In this document: one piece after another, positions 44,901 to 55,349 of the stretch
How the letters are laid out: each line of letters starts with the position of its first letter
Position numbering within the stretch: the stretch's first letter is position 1
DNA from: Annulohypoxylon bovei var. microspora
Taxonomy: Eukaryota; Ascomycota; Sordariomycetes; Xylariales; Hypoxylaceae
Assembly: GCA_022836615.1 (NCBI GenBank)
Contig: MU405331.1
Location: 61,625 to 125,624, forward strand
Length of the DNA: 64,000 nucleotides
Reading direction: 5' to 3'
Program-made: the position numbers and the translations under genes
Notes under the pieces: generated by a model
What the model saw: the letters and a program-made list of their open reading frames with translations, nothing else
The model's database searches: none
Told to the model about the DNA's origin: nothing

Positions 44901-45344
44901 GTAGAGGTAATGCTTAAAGTCGGTAACGTGAAGCATGACAGAGTGGCCGTCTTCGGTTACTCCGAAGAGCTTCACGGTAGTCAGTCCACCATGAAGGGTA
45001 CCTTCCTCAGCTTCTATCTGTTGGAAGATTAGGTTATCCCTCCGGGGATCGAAGTCGACAACGGGAGGTCGCTCCCATGCTTGGTCCTTCTCCGAATTGG
45101 CTTGCTTACGCTCGTTGATATCTTGGCTTAGCTTCTCTAGAACTTCGGATTCGAAGATACTCTTCGGTTGGGTCGACGATAATTTTGAGCCGGGACCTTG
45201 TCGGACGCTGTTGAGGCGCGAAGCTGGCGAGGAAGAGAGAGGTTCTAATCGGGGCCTTTTTGCGTTGGATAGGTTTGAAGGGATATTTTTGAGGCTAGAA
45301 GGGTCATCGAAGACACGCTTCTGGGGTAGAACTTTGCTAGCCAT
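41908..45344 (-). CDS. POL3: DNA polymerase delta catalytic subunit, 1106 residues
   Basis: Three exons: 45344-44586, 44537-42724 and 42655-41908. B-family replicative polymerase with 3'-5' proofreading, acting on the lagging strand with PCNA. Exonuclease motifs: FDIEC (Exo I), NIANFDFPYL (Exo II), YCLKDAYLP (Exo III). Polymerase motifs: DFASLYPSIM (A), KISANSVYGLTG (B), YGDTDSV (C) and NKKRYAG. The C-terminus has CysA (CMGCKKPL..CSDC, zinc site) and CysB (CQRCQGSMHC..CSSKDC, iron-sulfur site). The N-terminus is basic with a possible nuclear signal (AKRPRLEPL). Intron 2 lies within the thumb (QGAQ-D-YVKDTIADLLQ). Length matches fungal Pol delta (about 1100). All catalytic residues are present, so the gene looks fully functional. 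Confidence 0.97.
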
Positions 45345-46005
45345 GACTGAGTCTTGTAAGAACAGAGTCTATGGGGAGCAAAGGAAGGATAATTCAAAGC
45401 ATCAAACTCAAGGTTTGATTAGAGTAAAAATTGATGATGAGGGAGAGATGTGGTGTGATGGAGATAACGCGGCGAAAGAGTACAAAGGCCATTAAGTGCT
45501 TTACGGAAGGCGCGTCAGGTCGCGTCTTTAAATTTTTGGCAGGGGTTAAAGGTTCTTTTTGGCGGGGGCACGCGTCAGAACGTCACCGTAAACTCATTTA
45601 ATTGGTTCGATAGCGCATTGGTACATATTAAGCTAATGCGTGACATGCATGCTGTTAACCGACATTCACGACGGTGCACGCATTTTGTTATTATTCCTAA
45701 TTGGAAGCACAATTGGAAGTGCATTTGTATTCTTGATAGCATGAGTACAATCGCGTAGCTAGGTAAGTAACTACGTAGGTAGTCATAGTAAACTTTCAGG
45801 TTGCTTTTTATTCCCCGCCTTGTTTCATATGGAAACAAACGTCTTTGGTTGACCCATGAAACTAGAGATCTAGGTAATAGGAGTATTAAGGCAAGAGGTG
45901 GTGTTGCGTGCAAGTCAAAGCTTGTATGAAATTCTATTCATACGTTTTCTTCTTCGGAGTTGAGACCCTAATTACATTACCCGCCTAGGTAAGTAATGGT
46001 GAGAT
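45345..46005. other. Intergenic spacer, no gene seen
   Basis: Promoter of POL3 and 3' flank of STE24. Nothing recognisable beyond short CCTAGGTAA-like words. Confidence 0.5.
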
Positions 46006-47490
46006 CTACAATTCTCGTCCGCTGGCCTTCTCAACTCCATTATCCTCTGACTTCTCCGACTTCTCTTCCACCACCTTCCCGATAGGCGTCCATTCCAGCG
46101 CCTTCAGTCTCTCGGAAAGGATGGGGTGGGAGAAGTGGTAGCTAGCATACATCCAGTCCGCATCCATGGTGCTCAGGTTCTGGATCTGGAGCTTGATGAG
46201 AGAGGAGGCTAGCTCAGCCTTGTAACCTAGGTTGCGGGCGAACTCGTCCGCCTGGAATTCGAAGCGACGGCTCATGATGTTCATCAGCAGCTTGATTACA
46301 AGGTCCATCGGCGCTAGCGCATCTGAGAATAAGATAAACCCGATGATGATGGGATGTTCCTTAGTGAATCCGAAGTCGGAATACAGCGAAGCGTTGTTGA
46401 TGAAGACCGAGAACAGACTGAAGATGTAGAACACATTAAGCTATCAACTGTTAGCGCGAATGATGTAGCTTAGTTAAAAGGACCTGAACGTACCTGAGAG
46501 ATGCCGAAGAGCTTGGTAGTGTGGCCGAGGCTCCAATGGCCAAGCTCGTGCGCGAGGACGGCGACTACCTCTTCCGAGTTGCTCTTCTCGATCAGTGTGT
46601 CGTAGATGACGATGTGCTTCTTCCACGGAAGTCCGAAGAAATAGGCATTGCTATGCGCGCTGCGTTTGCTGCCGTCGATGACGAATAATTCGTGGAGAGG
46701 GAACTTCAGCTTCTTTGCCAATTCCTCGGTCTCGGTCTTCAGCTTGCCTTCTTCTAGGGGAGACAGCTTGTTGAATAGGGGCAAGATGAAAATCGGGTAG
46801 ACGGTGATCATGAAAACCTGAAGAACGGCAGTAAATAACCAGAGGTAAGTGACGAACTGAGTACCCGTCTTCTTTACGATGCTCAGGAAACCGGCAAGGA
46901 TAGGAGGCGCAAATACGAAGGCGAGCAAGTTCGACTTGATCATGTCCGTAATGAATAGTTTGGGCGTCTGCTTGTTGAATCCGAACTTCTCTTCCAGGAC
47001 GAATGTGTGATATACGTTGGCAGGAAGAGACAATACTTGCTGGATCAGAATAAACGTAAGGACGAAGACAATCGAGTGCGAAATCTCGCCAGAGAACCGA
47101 GCGGGTAAGAATTGAAGGAGAGTTCCAGTCCAGGACCATAACTTCGGAAGGACATCATAGTGGATGAAGGCAATGTTCTGAATCTGACCCCAGAGACCGC
47201 GCACGAAACCGAATTGAGCCTTAGCTCGACCATATTCCTGACTTTTATCGTAGACATCCTGAGCGACCTCTTTCTCGAGGACCTTAGGGGGTTTGGTGTT
47301 CTTTAGGACTCCGTACTGTCGAAACGATAGGAACTCCTCGAAAAGATATTGGGCTATGGAGAAGCCCATAATAAGCTTCTTCCATGGGAAGAGGGGCCGG
47401 TCCAAGAACCGGGCTAGACGCTATTCATGCAGTGTTAATATTTAGTAGGTCTAGAAAAGGAGCACCAGCACGTACCTGAAGTACGTCCAT
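46006..47490 (-). CDS. STE24: CAAX prenyl protease 1 (STE24 family), 458 residues
   Basis: Three exons: 47490-47476 (only MDVLQ), 47420-46494 and 46440-46006. Integral ER/inner nuclear membrane zinc metalloprotease. It removes the AAX tripeptide from prenylated proteins and, in yeast, trims the a-factor precursor. The zinc motif HELGHWSLGH lies at about residues 300-310 just before intron 2. The third ligand glutamate is in FEFQADEFARNLGY. Several long hydrophobic helices are visible (for example ISHSIVFVLTFILIQQVL and VTYLWLFTAVLQVFMITVYP), consistent with the seven-helix chamber. The C-terminal SHPILSERLKALEW is conserved. Length is typical. The 15-base first exon is chosen because it supplies an ATG, a good donor (GTACGT) and keeps frame. 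Confidence 0.95.
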
Positions 47491-48091
47491 CTTTCCGAAA
47501 TTTAAAAATATCGGCGACGATGGAAACGTAGAGGTCTATTTTCTCAGGCTAGCTGGAAAGACCTATGTGTTCTAGATGTAAGTGGGATGTAAGCTTCATC
47601 GAGAAACCGTGTCAGCTCAAACATGAACATTTAAACGTAAACGTGGCTAATGGTGGGGTACGACAGTACAATATGTGGCACAATTTTTAGCACAGCCTTA
47701 CTACCCCGGTCCACCGTGACCCCTAGGCATTTTCAACCTAGATTCCTGCTATTATTATGTCGATTTTACGTTCACTTACGAAGTACGAGTCTCAGTAAAC
47801 TGTCACTTTGAAAGCGAGTCTGCGTCAGCGAAAACACAGCTCATATTATAGCATGCCTACCTACCCAGGTAGTAACTATTGCTTTACTTTCGCATTGTAT
47901 TCATACGAAAAGTTCCTCAGGTCTAGTAATCATAGCCACCAAGTCTCCGTCAGGAAGACATCCATGGGCTTGTCGTTGTCAAACGCGATATTTCCTTCTG
48001 TCTCGCACTCAACTGTCGACGCCACCGGCCTTCCATACCTAGTTACTCATGCTGTAACAGACTACCATCAGAGCAAGTAACGAAACTCGCG
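47491..48091. other. Intergenic spacer, no gene seen
   Basis: Promoter of STE24 and 3' flank of the 75-residue gene. No additional gene. A plus-strand 90-residue frame (47808-48080) has no support. Confidence 0.45.
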
Positions 48092-48386
48092 CTACCGCAT
48101 ATTTGCTTTGACTCTCTCAAGGAGTTGCTCCCGATCATCTAGTTCTTGAGGGTGGAGGTTGCGCTAGATACATCGGTTAGGTGACGGTCCAGATTTTTGA
48201 ACAATTTTGAAGGAATACGGGGACTCCTACAGATGCCAGCCATCTTCTTAGCTCCTCCCGTGTCCATTCGTGAGGGTCTCCTGTTGGATCTGCCGGAGCG
48301 GGAAAGAGATTCCCACCCCACATAGACCATGCGAGGGCTGCTGTGACGAGCCCGGAGAAGGCTTTAAAATACCAATAAAAATCCAT
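48092..48386 (-). CDS. Spliced 75-residue membrane-associated small protein
   Basis: Two exons, 48386-48231 and 48163-48092. The 67-base intron has donor GTAGGA, branch CCTAACC and acceptor TATCTAG, in phase 0. Residues of about 3-28 (FYWYFKAFSGLVTAALAWSM) form a membrane or signal-anchor helix. A short proline-rich linker (FPAPADPTGDPHE) follows. The C-terminus WTREELRRWLAS-RNLHPQEL-DDREQLLERVKANMR has a helix-turn-helix pattern like a SAP/LEM-type or Slx4-like mini-domain. The splice is convincing because it joins RRWLAS to RNLHP, the usual form in similar fungal small proteins. Without splicing the frame runs into an unrelated tail. Function unknown. It lies between STE24 (same strand) and RPL38 (opposite strand). 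Confidence 0.7.
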
Positions 48387-49005
48387 CAGTATTGATAGAA
48401 TGTAAAAAGTTGTATACTCAATTGATAAATGTACCTAGCGTAGCATGCTATATAATGCATATTCGTTAGCATATAGGTAGCTAGTGATATAACGGATTAG
48501 GCTAGGTAATTGCCTACCTTAGATCTGATAGCAAGTCTATCGAGTGGTGTAGGCATTGTAGGTTGATGGTAGATAAAGGAGGGAGTATGCTTCATGTTAA
48601 TCTAAGAATGTCTAAAGATATTTCTAAGAGTTATATAACATCCATACTAACTTCTTCTTAGATGAGGCAACTCTGTCCCTTTAAGAGAGTTCGAAGGAAC
48701 GAGACTTGCCCTCTTACAGTACATCGAATGACTCCGAATCACTTGTAGGAGTGGACCGAACCGAAGCTAACGCCACGTCATGCGCCACGGTCTCATAGAT
48801 TTAAAGTTGGTGGAACGTTTTTACATGGCTCGTGCACGACCACGGTTTCTTATCTCTTATCGGTTGTGAAACCCTTGCCAATTGAGAAATCGCTTAGAAC
48901 CCTGTTGCGAAATTTCGCCCACACAATTTCGCAGCGTCAACCAAAAATCGTCAACTTCCTCATTCCCATTCATACCCAACATCAAACCCCCACAAATCAG
49001 TCAAG
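48387..49005. other. Divergent promoter region of the 75-residue gene and RPL38
   Basis: About 620 bases shared by two divergent genes. AT-rich near the small gene and with a palindrome near RPL38 (listed separately). No gene inside. Confidence 0.5.
48907..48918. promoter_or_regulatory. Perfect palindrome upstream of RPL38
   Basis: GCGAAATTTCGC is a perfect 12-base palindrome about 88 bases upstream of the RPL38 ATG, followed 10 bases later by a second ATTTCGC half-site. Candidate dimeric-factor site; no factor assigned. Confidence 0.35.
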
Positions 49006-49453
49006 ATGCCTCAGGAAATCGCCGACATCAAGAAGGTAAATTGACAATTGCATCCGATTTCAATATAGCCAAATGAATGCTTACATTTGGAATTTAGTTC
49101 ATCGAGATCTGCCGGCGGGAAGATGCCAAATGTATGTGATGAGAACTGAGAACGCAGGGATACTTTTGTGCGCCACAGAACTGGCTCTAACAATTATTCT
49201 GTATAGCCGCCCGGATCAAGAAGAACAAGAAGTCGTCGCAGACCAAGTTCAAGGTCCGATGCTCTAAGCACCTCTACACCCTCATCCTCAAGGATTCCGA
49301 CAAGGCCGAGAAGCTGAAGCAGAGCTTACCCCCGAGTACGTACCGAATTCCACAGCACTGAGGTTTATCGCACACCCACTAACAATTTATCTCGCAGACC
49401 TACAAATCAAGGAGGTTCCCAAGAAGAACAAGAAGGGAAAGCACACGGCATAA
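49006..49453 (+). CDS. RPL38: 60S ribosomal protein L38 (eL38), 82 residues
   Basis: Four exons: 49006-49035, 49098-49131, 49207-49335 and 49398-49453; introns are 62-75 bases. Structural protein of the large ribosomal subunit. The spliced sequence reads MPQEIADIKK-FIEICRREDAK-SARIKKNKKSSQTKFKVRCS and continues KHLYTLILKDSDKAEKLKQS, with the end KKNKKGKHTA. It is small, highly basic and of family length. The first three introns each interrupt the protein after 10, 21 and 64 residues, and the gene cannot be seen from any single open frame. Exon 3/4 junction (SLPP-NLQIKEV) is read from acceptor TCTCGCAG. Confidence 0.95.
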
Positions 49454-49755
49454 GTTTTCTAATTCGTACCTCCAAGGAAAGGAAAACAATCAATCACAAC
49501 TAGGGAATCTCAGGATGATGGATGGATTGACATCTTTAAACATGCTCATCGAGAACCGATGAGGTGATGCATATGCGCTGGGGCAGGGCTGGCATGTTCA
49601 TGAGGCGGCGTCCAAGGATACCTTCCGAATTGATATTTCTCAAGCACAAAAAGCTTGTAGACAATTCACAAACAATTGCACAAACACATTTGACGACCAA
49701 ATGACATTGCTTCAATGGCATTTCTTCAAAGAGAACTCTGTGAACTTCTAACTAG
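49454..49755. other. 3' intergenic region between convergent genes
   Basis: Three hundred bases holding the 3' ends of RPL38 and the ABM-like gene. Nothing else seen. Confidence 0.5.
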
Positions 49756-50421
49756 TCATAGGATCCTCTTGTAGTGCGTGAGATCGCGGTTCTTGATAAA
49801 GGGTGTTAAAGCTTCTGAGAGCTTCTCAAAATTCTTAGCCGTTGGGAATTCTCCATGCCTCTCCACGTTAGGCCAGCCACAAGCCAAGACGAATTCATCC
49901 AAGGTCTCGTCCTCCTTCTCGATGCGCCACCCGGCCTTCACCGCGTATGGCTTCGCAAAGTCCTCTACTACGCCCTTGACTTCGTTCCATGCTTGGTCAA
50001 ATACTTGTCGTTCCTCGGCCGCGACCGTAATCCTACTCAAACTGAAGACAGGGCTCTTCAGCAAGGAGATCTCGCCATTTACCCCGGGCGCAAATATCTC
50101 GGCGCCAAAGTGGAAGAAATATGTCTTCTGGAGCTGGAAATAGTCCTCCAGTCCTGGGAAGACGGTCTTATTCTCGGAACTCTCCAGCCAGACTTTGTGC
50201 TGATCGGCAGACTCCCAATGGGCCGTCAAGAGATTGATAGACGGGTCTTCGACTTGCTGGAAAAGGCCGACGCCGCGGTTTTCTCTCTCCTTAGGTAGCG
50301 CCGGGGCGTTTTGAGCGAACCATCCGTCCTGGATATCCAATGCGTGATTCACGGCCCCCTTGCCCTTCGGTGTGAGAGATTCCGAGGCTGCTGTGAGCCA
50401 TGCCAATTCCGTGACCGCCAT
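49756..50421 (-). CDS. ABM-like dimeric alpha/beta-barrel protein, 221 residues
   Basis: Single exon with ATG at 50421. The sequence has two repeats of a ferredoxin-like pattern. The first half contains LFQQVEDPSINLLTAHWESADQHKVWLESSENKTVFPGL, and the second AGWRIEKEDETLDEFVLACGWPNVERHGEF. This WES..H/W pattern is typical of fungal antibiotic-biosynthesis-monooxygenase-like (dimeric alpha-beta barrel) proteins, often stress-linked and of unknown substrate. No signal peptide, no membrane segment. Enzymatic function is not established by sequence alone; family fold is moderately sure. Confidence 0.7.
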   Translation of the reverse strand: MAVTELAWLTAASESLTPKGKGAVNHALDIQDGWFAQNAPALPKERENRGVGLFQQVEDPSINLLTAHWESADQHKVWLESSENKTVFPGLEDYFQLQKTYFFHFGAEIFAPGVNGEISLLKSPVFSLSRITVAAEERQVFDQAWNEVKGVVEDFAKPYAVKAGWRIEKEDETLDEFVLACGWPNVERHGEFPTAKNFEKLSEALTPFIKNRDLTHYKRIL

Positions 50422-51491
50422 GATGACTTGTTGACTCGATAGTATGTGGTGATGATTGATTATGATTGACGAACTCCTAAGCGATCGATCGAGTCGTAAT
50501 ATGCTAATGAGTTGTCAACTATATATTACGGTATGCCCTGGCTTACGTCCGACGTAGGAGCTTACATATATCGTGCACCCCATGAACTCTCGAATCGCTA
50601 CCTACATACTACCCCCTATGATAACACGCGAATCGTCCCACACTTAGGCTAGGCGCATATTGCGCTATACCTTTTTCTTACAAACAGACACCTACCTACA
50701 TACCTACATACCTACATACCCTTTCAGTGATCAAGGGAATAAATTTGCTCAACTGTTGCTCGAATTACGTCAGTATTAGAAGTCTAATATCCAGACAGCA
50801 CAATAGTATACACGAGAAGTGCGATCCAAGACTTCAACTTTAAACTTGAACAGAACAATGCCAATACTGTTTCTAACTTCGAGCCAATCCCAGATATACT
50901 CGGTCTCTTGGTCTCGAACTATTCGTCTACCTTAAGCGACTTAGCATTTGGGATTATGGAAATACTCCATGTAACTTTGATTATGGCTGGCTTATTTTGA
51001 CGGAGGTTAAAGCGTGTGAGATCCTAGGTAACCAGACACTAGGTATGTTTATTCTTGCCTCCTTAAGTGGTGATGGGGATTTCTAGTTGTTGCTTGCTAA
51101 CTTTACTTTTGGAGAGAATCGATATTATGCAGTGTGACGCTGATTCCTAGACCGGGGTGGATCGGCATGGCTTATTTAGGTACATACGATGGTTTCAGCT
51201 TAAACATCAATTATGATAACATAACCGCGAAAAGCCAGTCGCCGGTTTCGAAGGGCCTTGCCATGAATCAATAAGATGTTACACTGCCTCGAGGATCAGC
51301 GAATCGGCGGGCTTGTTCTGTGCCAAGACGTTATGTCTTTCTTCAGCCACACGTAGCCTACTTCGTCCTCGCTACCTCTTTAAGTAGATACCTACCTAGG
51401 TAGTAGGGACGTATATCTAGGTAATTCTTCAACTAATCCGCTTCTGCTCTGTATAGACAACTAGCGTTTGCGTTAGATCTATCAGGGAGGG
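50422..51491. other. Divergent intergenic region, no gene seen
   Basis: Between the ABM-like gene (minus) and the ULD gene (plus). Contains ACCTACATACCTACATACC-type repeats at about 50690-50720 and a GATACCTACCTAGGTAG tract near 51390. No gene. Confidence 0.45.
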
Positions 51492-54086
51492 ATGGGAGAC
51501 CCCCTAGGAGCAGCGGGGTCTATCATAGGGATTGCCGCGTTCGGCCTGAAGTTTGCGACCACTCTTCAGACCTACATCGAGGCCGTGGCTGATGCGCGGG
51601 AGAGCTTGCGGGACATCGCTTTCGACGTCAGCGCCACGGCGTCGGCTTTAGACCAGCTCCATCAGCTCATCAAGGTCGACGATAATTGCAAAGCAATCGC
51701 GAATGATTCGGGGGTGCAAGAGGCAGCTCGCCTAGCTTCGAAATGCAAGCAGGTTTACACAGCAGTTATCAATCTCATTGCCAAGGCTGTCGGCGTGCTG
51801 AGAGACAGCGATGGCGAGATATCGATCGATGCGTTGGACGCGATAGACTTAAACGAGTCAACTGCCGTGCGTCTAGTACAAAGGCTCAAATGGCCCTTCC
51901 AAGAGCCTCGCATCAGGAAGCACCAGGAAGAGCTAAGATGGCTGAAAATCAGTCTCCTACTCCACCTGCGACTTATGGAACTGGCGAAGACAAAGATGAT
52001 GTCGGTCTTACCCGTCATGAGGACATACTAGTTTGGTTTTCTTGTGCTAACTTACGAATATAGGGCCCCGGCTAAGTCTTTCAGCGCTCGAGAGAAGGAA
52101 ATGGCCCTGCAAGCTAACCTAGCAAAGCTCATGTCTAGCAAGCAAGCTTATGCTACAAGAATTGCATCAGAGAGGAGGAGGAACAAGAGGATAGTACGAA
52201 GAAAGAGGGGCTCGACTGGGACGAGGTCTTCTGCATCTATAGAGATGAAGCAGTCCAGGAGTCTAAGTCCTAAAGGAAAGAACCCTATTTCTAGATCTCC
52301 TGGTACGAACGGCTCTCGGGAATTGTCGCCTTCATTTACCAAGGGTAACAATGATTTTGGAGTACAAAATGCATCGACATCTAAGGAACCTATTGACGAT
52401 GTATTGACATTTTCACCCCTAAATCAAATCCCAAAGCCTCCTCAGTTCAAGTTCAAACATCCTACTAACCCTACACCCAATCCAATGATGTAAGACACGT
52501 CAGCAACACTGAACAATCCTCGTAGACTGATGAGAAGCAGGTTTAATAATTTGCTCCCAAGGGGCGACTTATTCAATACTCAGGAGGTTGGGAATAGCAA
52601 AGCACCAGGGAACAATACTGGTCCTTCGAATCCAACTAGACCAATTTCTATATTTCAACACATGGCCAATAATCCTTTTACGCCTTCACAAACACAGCAT
52701 AACATGCAAATTCCGACTATAAACACGACCAACAGTCATTCAGGGGCTCAGGATAACCCACCCCCTATTAATAATAATGAAGATAAGGAGAAAGGAAACT
52801 CTAACGGCCACACAACAGAACACCCAAAGAACCGACACAAGCTTAGATTCCTACGGGAGTCCTTTAGTCTTCTCCCGTGGACATCTCATATTTTCAGTAA
52901 ACGAGGCCGAAATAACTTTCCGCACGACCACGAGAGCCAAGATCTTGAGGCATACCTTATCGAGGGCGACAACTTTGATCCCAAATCCAACCCCATCCGC
53001 AAGCTCCCCTTCGGGCACCAGCAACTAACGGTCATGCTAAAACGGGTCACCAAGTCGCAAAGAGGTGACGTATGGACTCAGTACACGTCCCTAACCTCCG
53101 CACAGCGGGAGAGCGTGGACCGGGCACTGCTCGAGGCGCACCGGTCGAGCTCCCGCGCGAGGACATGCGTAGCGATAAGCTCGGGGCAGCCGGGGGGCTC
53201 TCACGTAGTCGTGTTCTTCTCCCTGGGCGCACCCGCCCGGCCCGTGCATTTCAGGTACAACGCGCGGTATTTCCAGTTCGCTTTTGAACTGTGTCGGACG
53301 TGGGAGGTAAGTACCTAGGTATCTAACGGAATACCACATACATGAACCTATACACCTACCTATCCATCTAGACCAATACCTAACAAGAACCAGGGCATGG
53401 CCTCCCTCATCAAACCCATGCTAGCGATACCCAACCTGGACCTCCTCCTCCAAAACGGGCAACTCGACCTCGTAGGTGCGGACGACCGCCTCATCCTACC
53501 ATCGACATGGAGCTCCGCCGTGCACCCCGGCCTAAGCGTGTCTCTAGTATCCAAAGGGTTCGGCTTGACGGCATATCAGCCCAGGCCACTGGCCTTTGCC
53601 CCGCCCCAGAAAGAGAGAAAGAGAACAGCGTTGTTCGGCCGCGGCAGGCGGGACGTCACAGAAGCGATCGAAACCCACTCGCCCCCGTCCCCGCCCGCAG
53701 ACTCGGACGCAGCCTCCGTCGGCGACGAGTCGACGCACATGCGAGCCGCTGGACGGCAGAGCACCTGGCAGAAGGCCCTGGGTTACCCCCAAGATGTGAG
53801 GGGGCCGCCCCTGTTCGGCCAGAGCGGCGAGTGGAGGCTTGAGTCTGCGGGACTGTTTGGCGGCGGCGAGAGGGGGGTGGATAGAATACACCCTGTTGTT
53901 TTTGGAGAGAGGGGAAGTGCCGGCGAGGATGAGGATGAGGATACGGAGGACGAAGAGGATGAAGAATCTGATATCATTGACTTTGAAGAGGAAGAAGAGA
54001 CGGCTCGGCTCGGGTTAGAGGGGCTCTTGGGGAAGTGGACTAATGCGGTTGATGCCTCCCCAGACGGAGAGCAGCATGAGGGGTGA
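51492..54086 (+). CDS. Fungal STAND-N-like and ubiquitin-like-domain protein, 802 residues
   Basis: Four exons: 51492-52000, 52064-52489, 52526-53306 and 53394-54086. Residues 1-165 (MGDPLGAAGSIIGIAAFGLK, then VSATASALDQLHQLI) resemble the fungal N-terminal domain found on STAND NTPases and in PigL-like proteins, here without any NTPase. The middle is a basic, Ser/Asn/Pro-rich disordered region. About 500-620 forms a fungal ubiquitin-like domain: PVHFRYNARYFQFAFELCRTWE-GMASLIKPML, DLVGADDRLILPSTW, VHPGLSVSLV. Intron 3 is inside this domain, and splicing restores CRTWEGM. The C-terminus has an acidic tract (DEDEDTEDEEDEE). Intron 1 uses the weaker donor GTCGGT; it is chosen because it is the only donor that keeps frame with acceptor TATAG and branch GCTAAC. 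Role unknown; related domains occur in fungal nonself-recognition and signalling proteins. Confidence 0.75.
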
Positions 54087-54444
54087 AAACCTGCCTAAGG
54101 TATGTTTCTAAGCTATACTCAAAATTTCGGGAACAGATATTTCTTGGATATATATTTAGGTCACTTATACGTCTCAAACGATCCACGATACATAGCGACA
54201 TACAAGACTTGCATGCCTAGACGTATATGTACGGATGTATGTATTCAATATATACTAACATGCAAGCGCATGCACGATCAAAAAAGCTATCTACAAGTTT
54301 GCAATCTTAAAAATCCCCTCATCTAGGAGGGGAGCGAGCCCTTCCAGGAGGGTATTCCAGCTTGTCATTAAACCACGAACCGTCAAAACCAGAACCCGCG
54401 ACTCGCATCATCACTCATACGCAAGTAATCCAGTAGGTACGGGC
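54087..54444. other. Intergenic region between convergent genes
   Basis: No gene; contains the 3' ends of the ULD gene and the CFEM gene. Confidence 0.5.
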
Positions 54445-55349
54445 TTACAAGGCAAGGTAGAAGAATCCGCTGACAGCGAAAAGCGCTGCGATGCCCGCGC
54501 CGACGCGAGCATCGGCCTTGGAGCCGGCGCCCGGAACGGGGGTCGCGCTTGCGCTCGCGCTCGCACTTGCACTTGTCGTGGCAGTGGATAGCGACGAGGA
54601 ACCGGGGAGGCCTGACGAACCGCTGGTTGGAGTGGATCCGCCAGACGTAGGGTAAGGGGTAGCGGAGTCCGTGGAGCCGGTAGAGCCGGTAGAGCCGGTA
54701 GAGCCTGTAGAGCTGGGGGCTGAAGTGCTGTCAGTGGTGCTGGGAGAGGAAGTTGGGGAGTCGGTTGCCGAAGAGGAGCTGGCAGTCGACGACGGATAGC
54801 TGGTGTCTGAGCTGGAGCTCGAGGGCGTCTCGGTGGGATATCCAGACCCGGTATCGGTGGAAGTGGGTGTCTCCGTCGAGCTAGACGAAGTGGGAGCGGG
54901 AGATGAGGTCGACGAGTCAGTGCTCGTCGGGTAGGTGCTGGGGGAAGAGGTGCTGCTAGTAGAAGTGGGGCTGGTGGTCGGTCCCGAAGCGACGGCCTTG
55001 CAGAAAGCGTCAATGCCGCTCATCACACTGCCTATATTCGGAATTAGCACTTTTTACTTCTCATTTTCATATTGCGTCCCTAAAAGATACGAAAGTCCAG
55101 CTAGGGAATTCTATAGAACATACCGTAATCGGTGGTGGAACAAGCGTCCCGGAGGCACACCTCGCCATCTCGCTTCACGGTATAGACCGAGGCGCAGATG
55201 CAAGCGTTGTCGCCGTCGCCGCAGGTGGTGTGCTGCGACACGGTGTCCGTGATACACGGCGGTCCGCAAGCCGGCACGTAGTCCGAGATGCTGATAGCCG
55301 CAGCCAGAGCCGCGAAGGTGGGTAGCGCGAGCACACGAAGGGGTGCCAT
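54445..55349 (-). CDS. CFEM-domain GPI-anchored cell wall protein, 270 residues
   Basis: Two exons, 55349-55124 and 55031-54445; donor GTATGT, acceptor ATATAG. A signal peptide (about 1-19, MAPLRVLALPTFAALAAA) is followed by a complete CFEM domain with eight cysteines (PAC, PPC, TTC, NAC, IC, VC, AC, FC). Asp in GDNACIC is at the position that binds heme in Candida CFEM proteins. The last cysteine (DAFC) is on exon 2, so splicing is needed for the domain. A 150-residue Ser/Thr/Pro stalk follows, with GSTGSTGSTG and ASASASA runs that are probably O-glycosylated. The end is a small-residue site plus hydrophobic tail (AGIAALFAVSGFFYLAL) typical of GPI addition. CFEM proteins serve in heme/iron capture, adhesion or host interaction; which applies here is unknown. 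Confidence 0.9.

Noticed and set aside
54411..55013. Alternative minus-strand frame of 200 residues over the CFEM stalk
   Set aside because: Shifted reading of a Ser/Thr repeat (becomes Pro/Ala/Arg-rich); the CFEM frame has a signal peptide, eight cysteines and a GPI tail.
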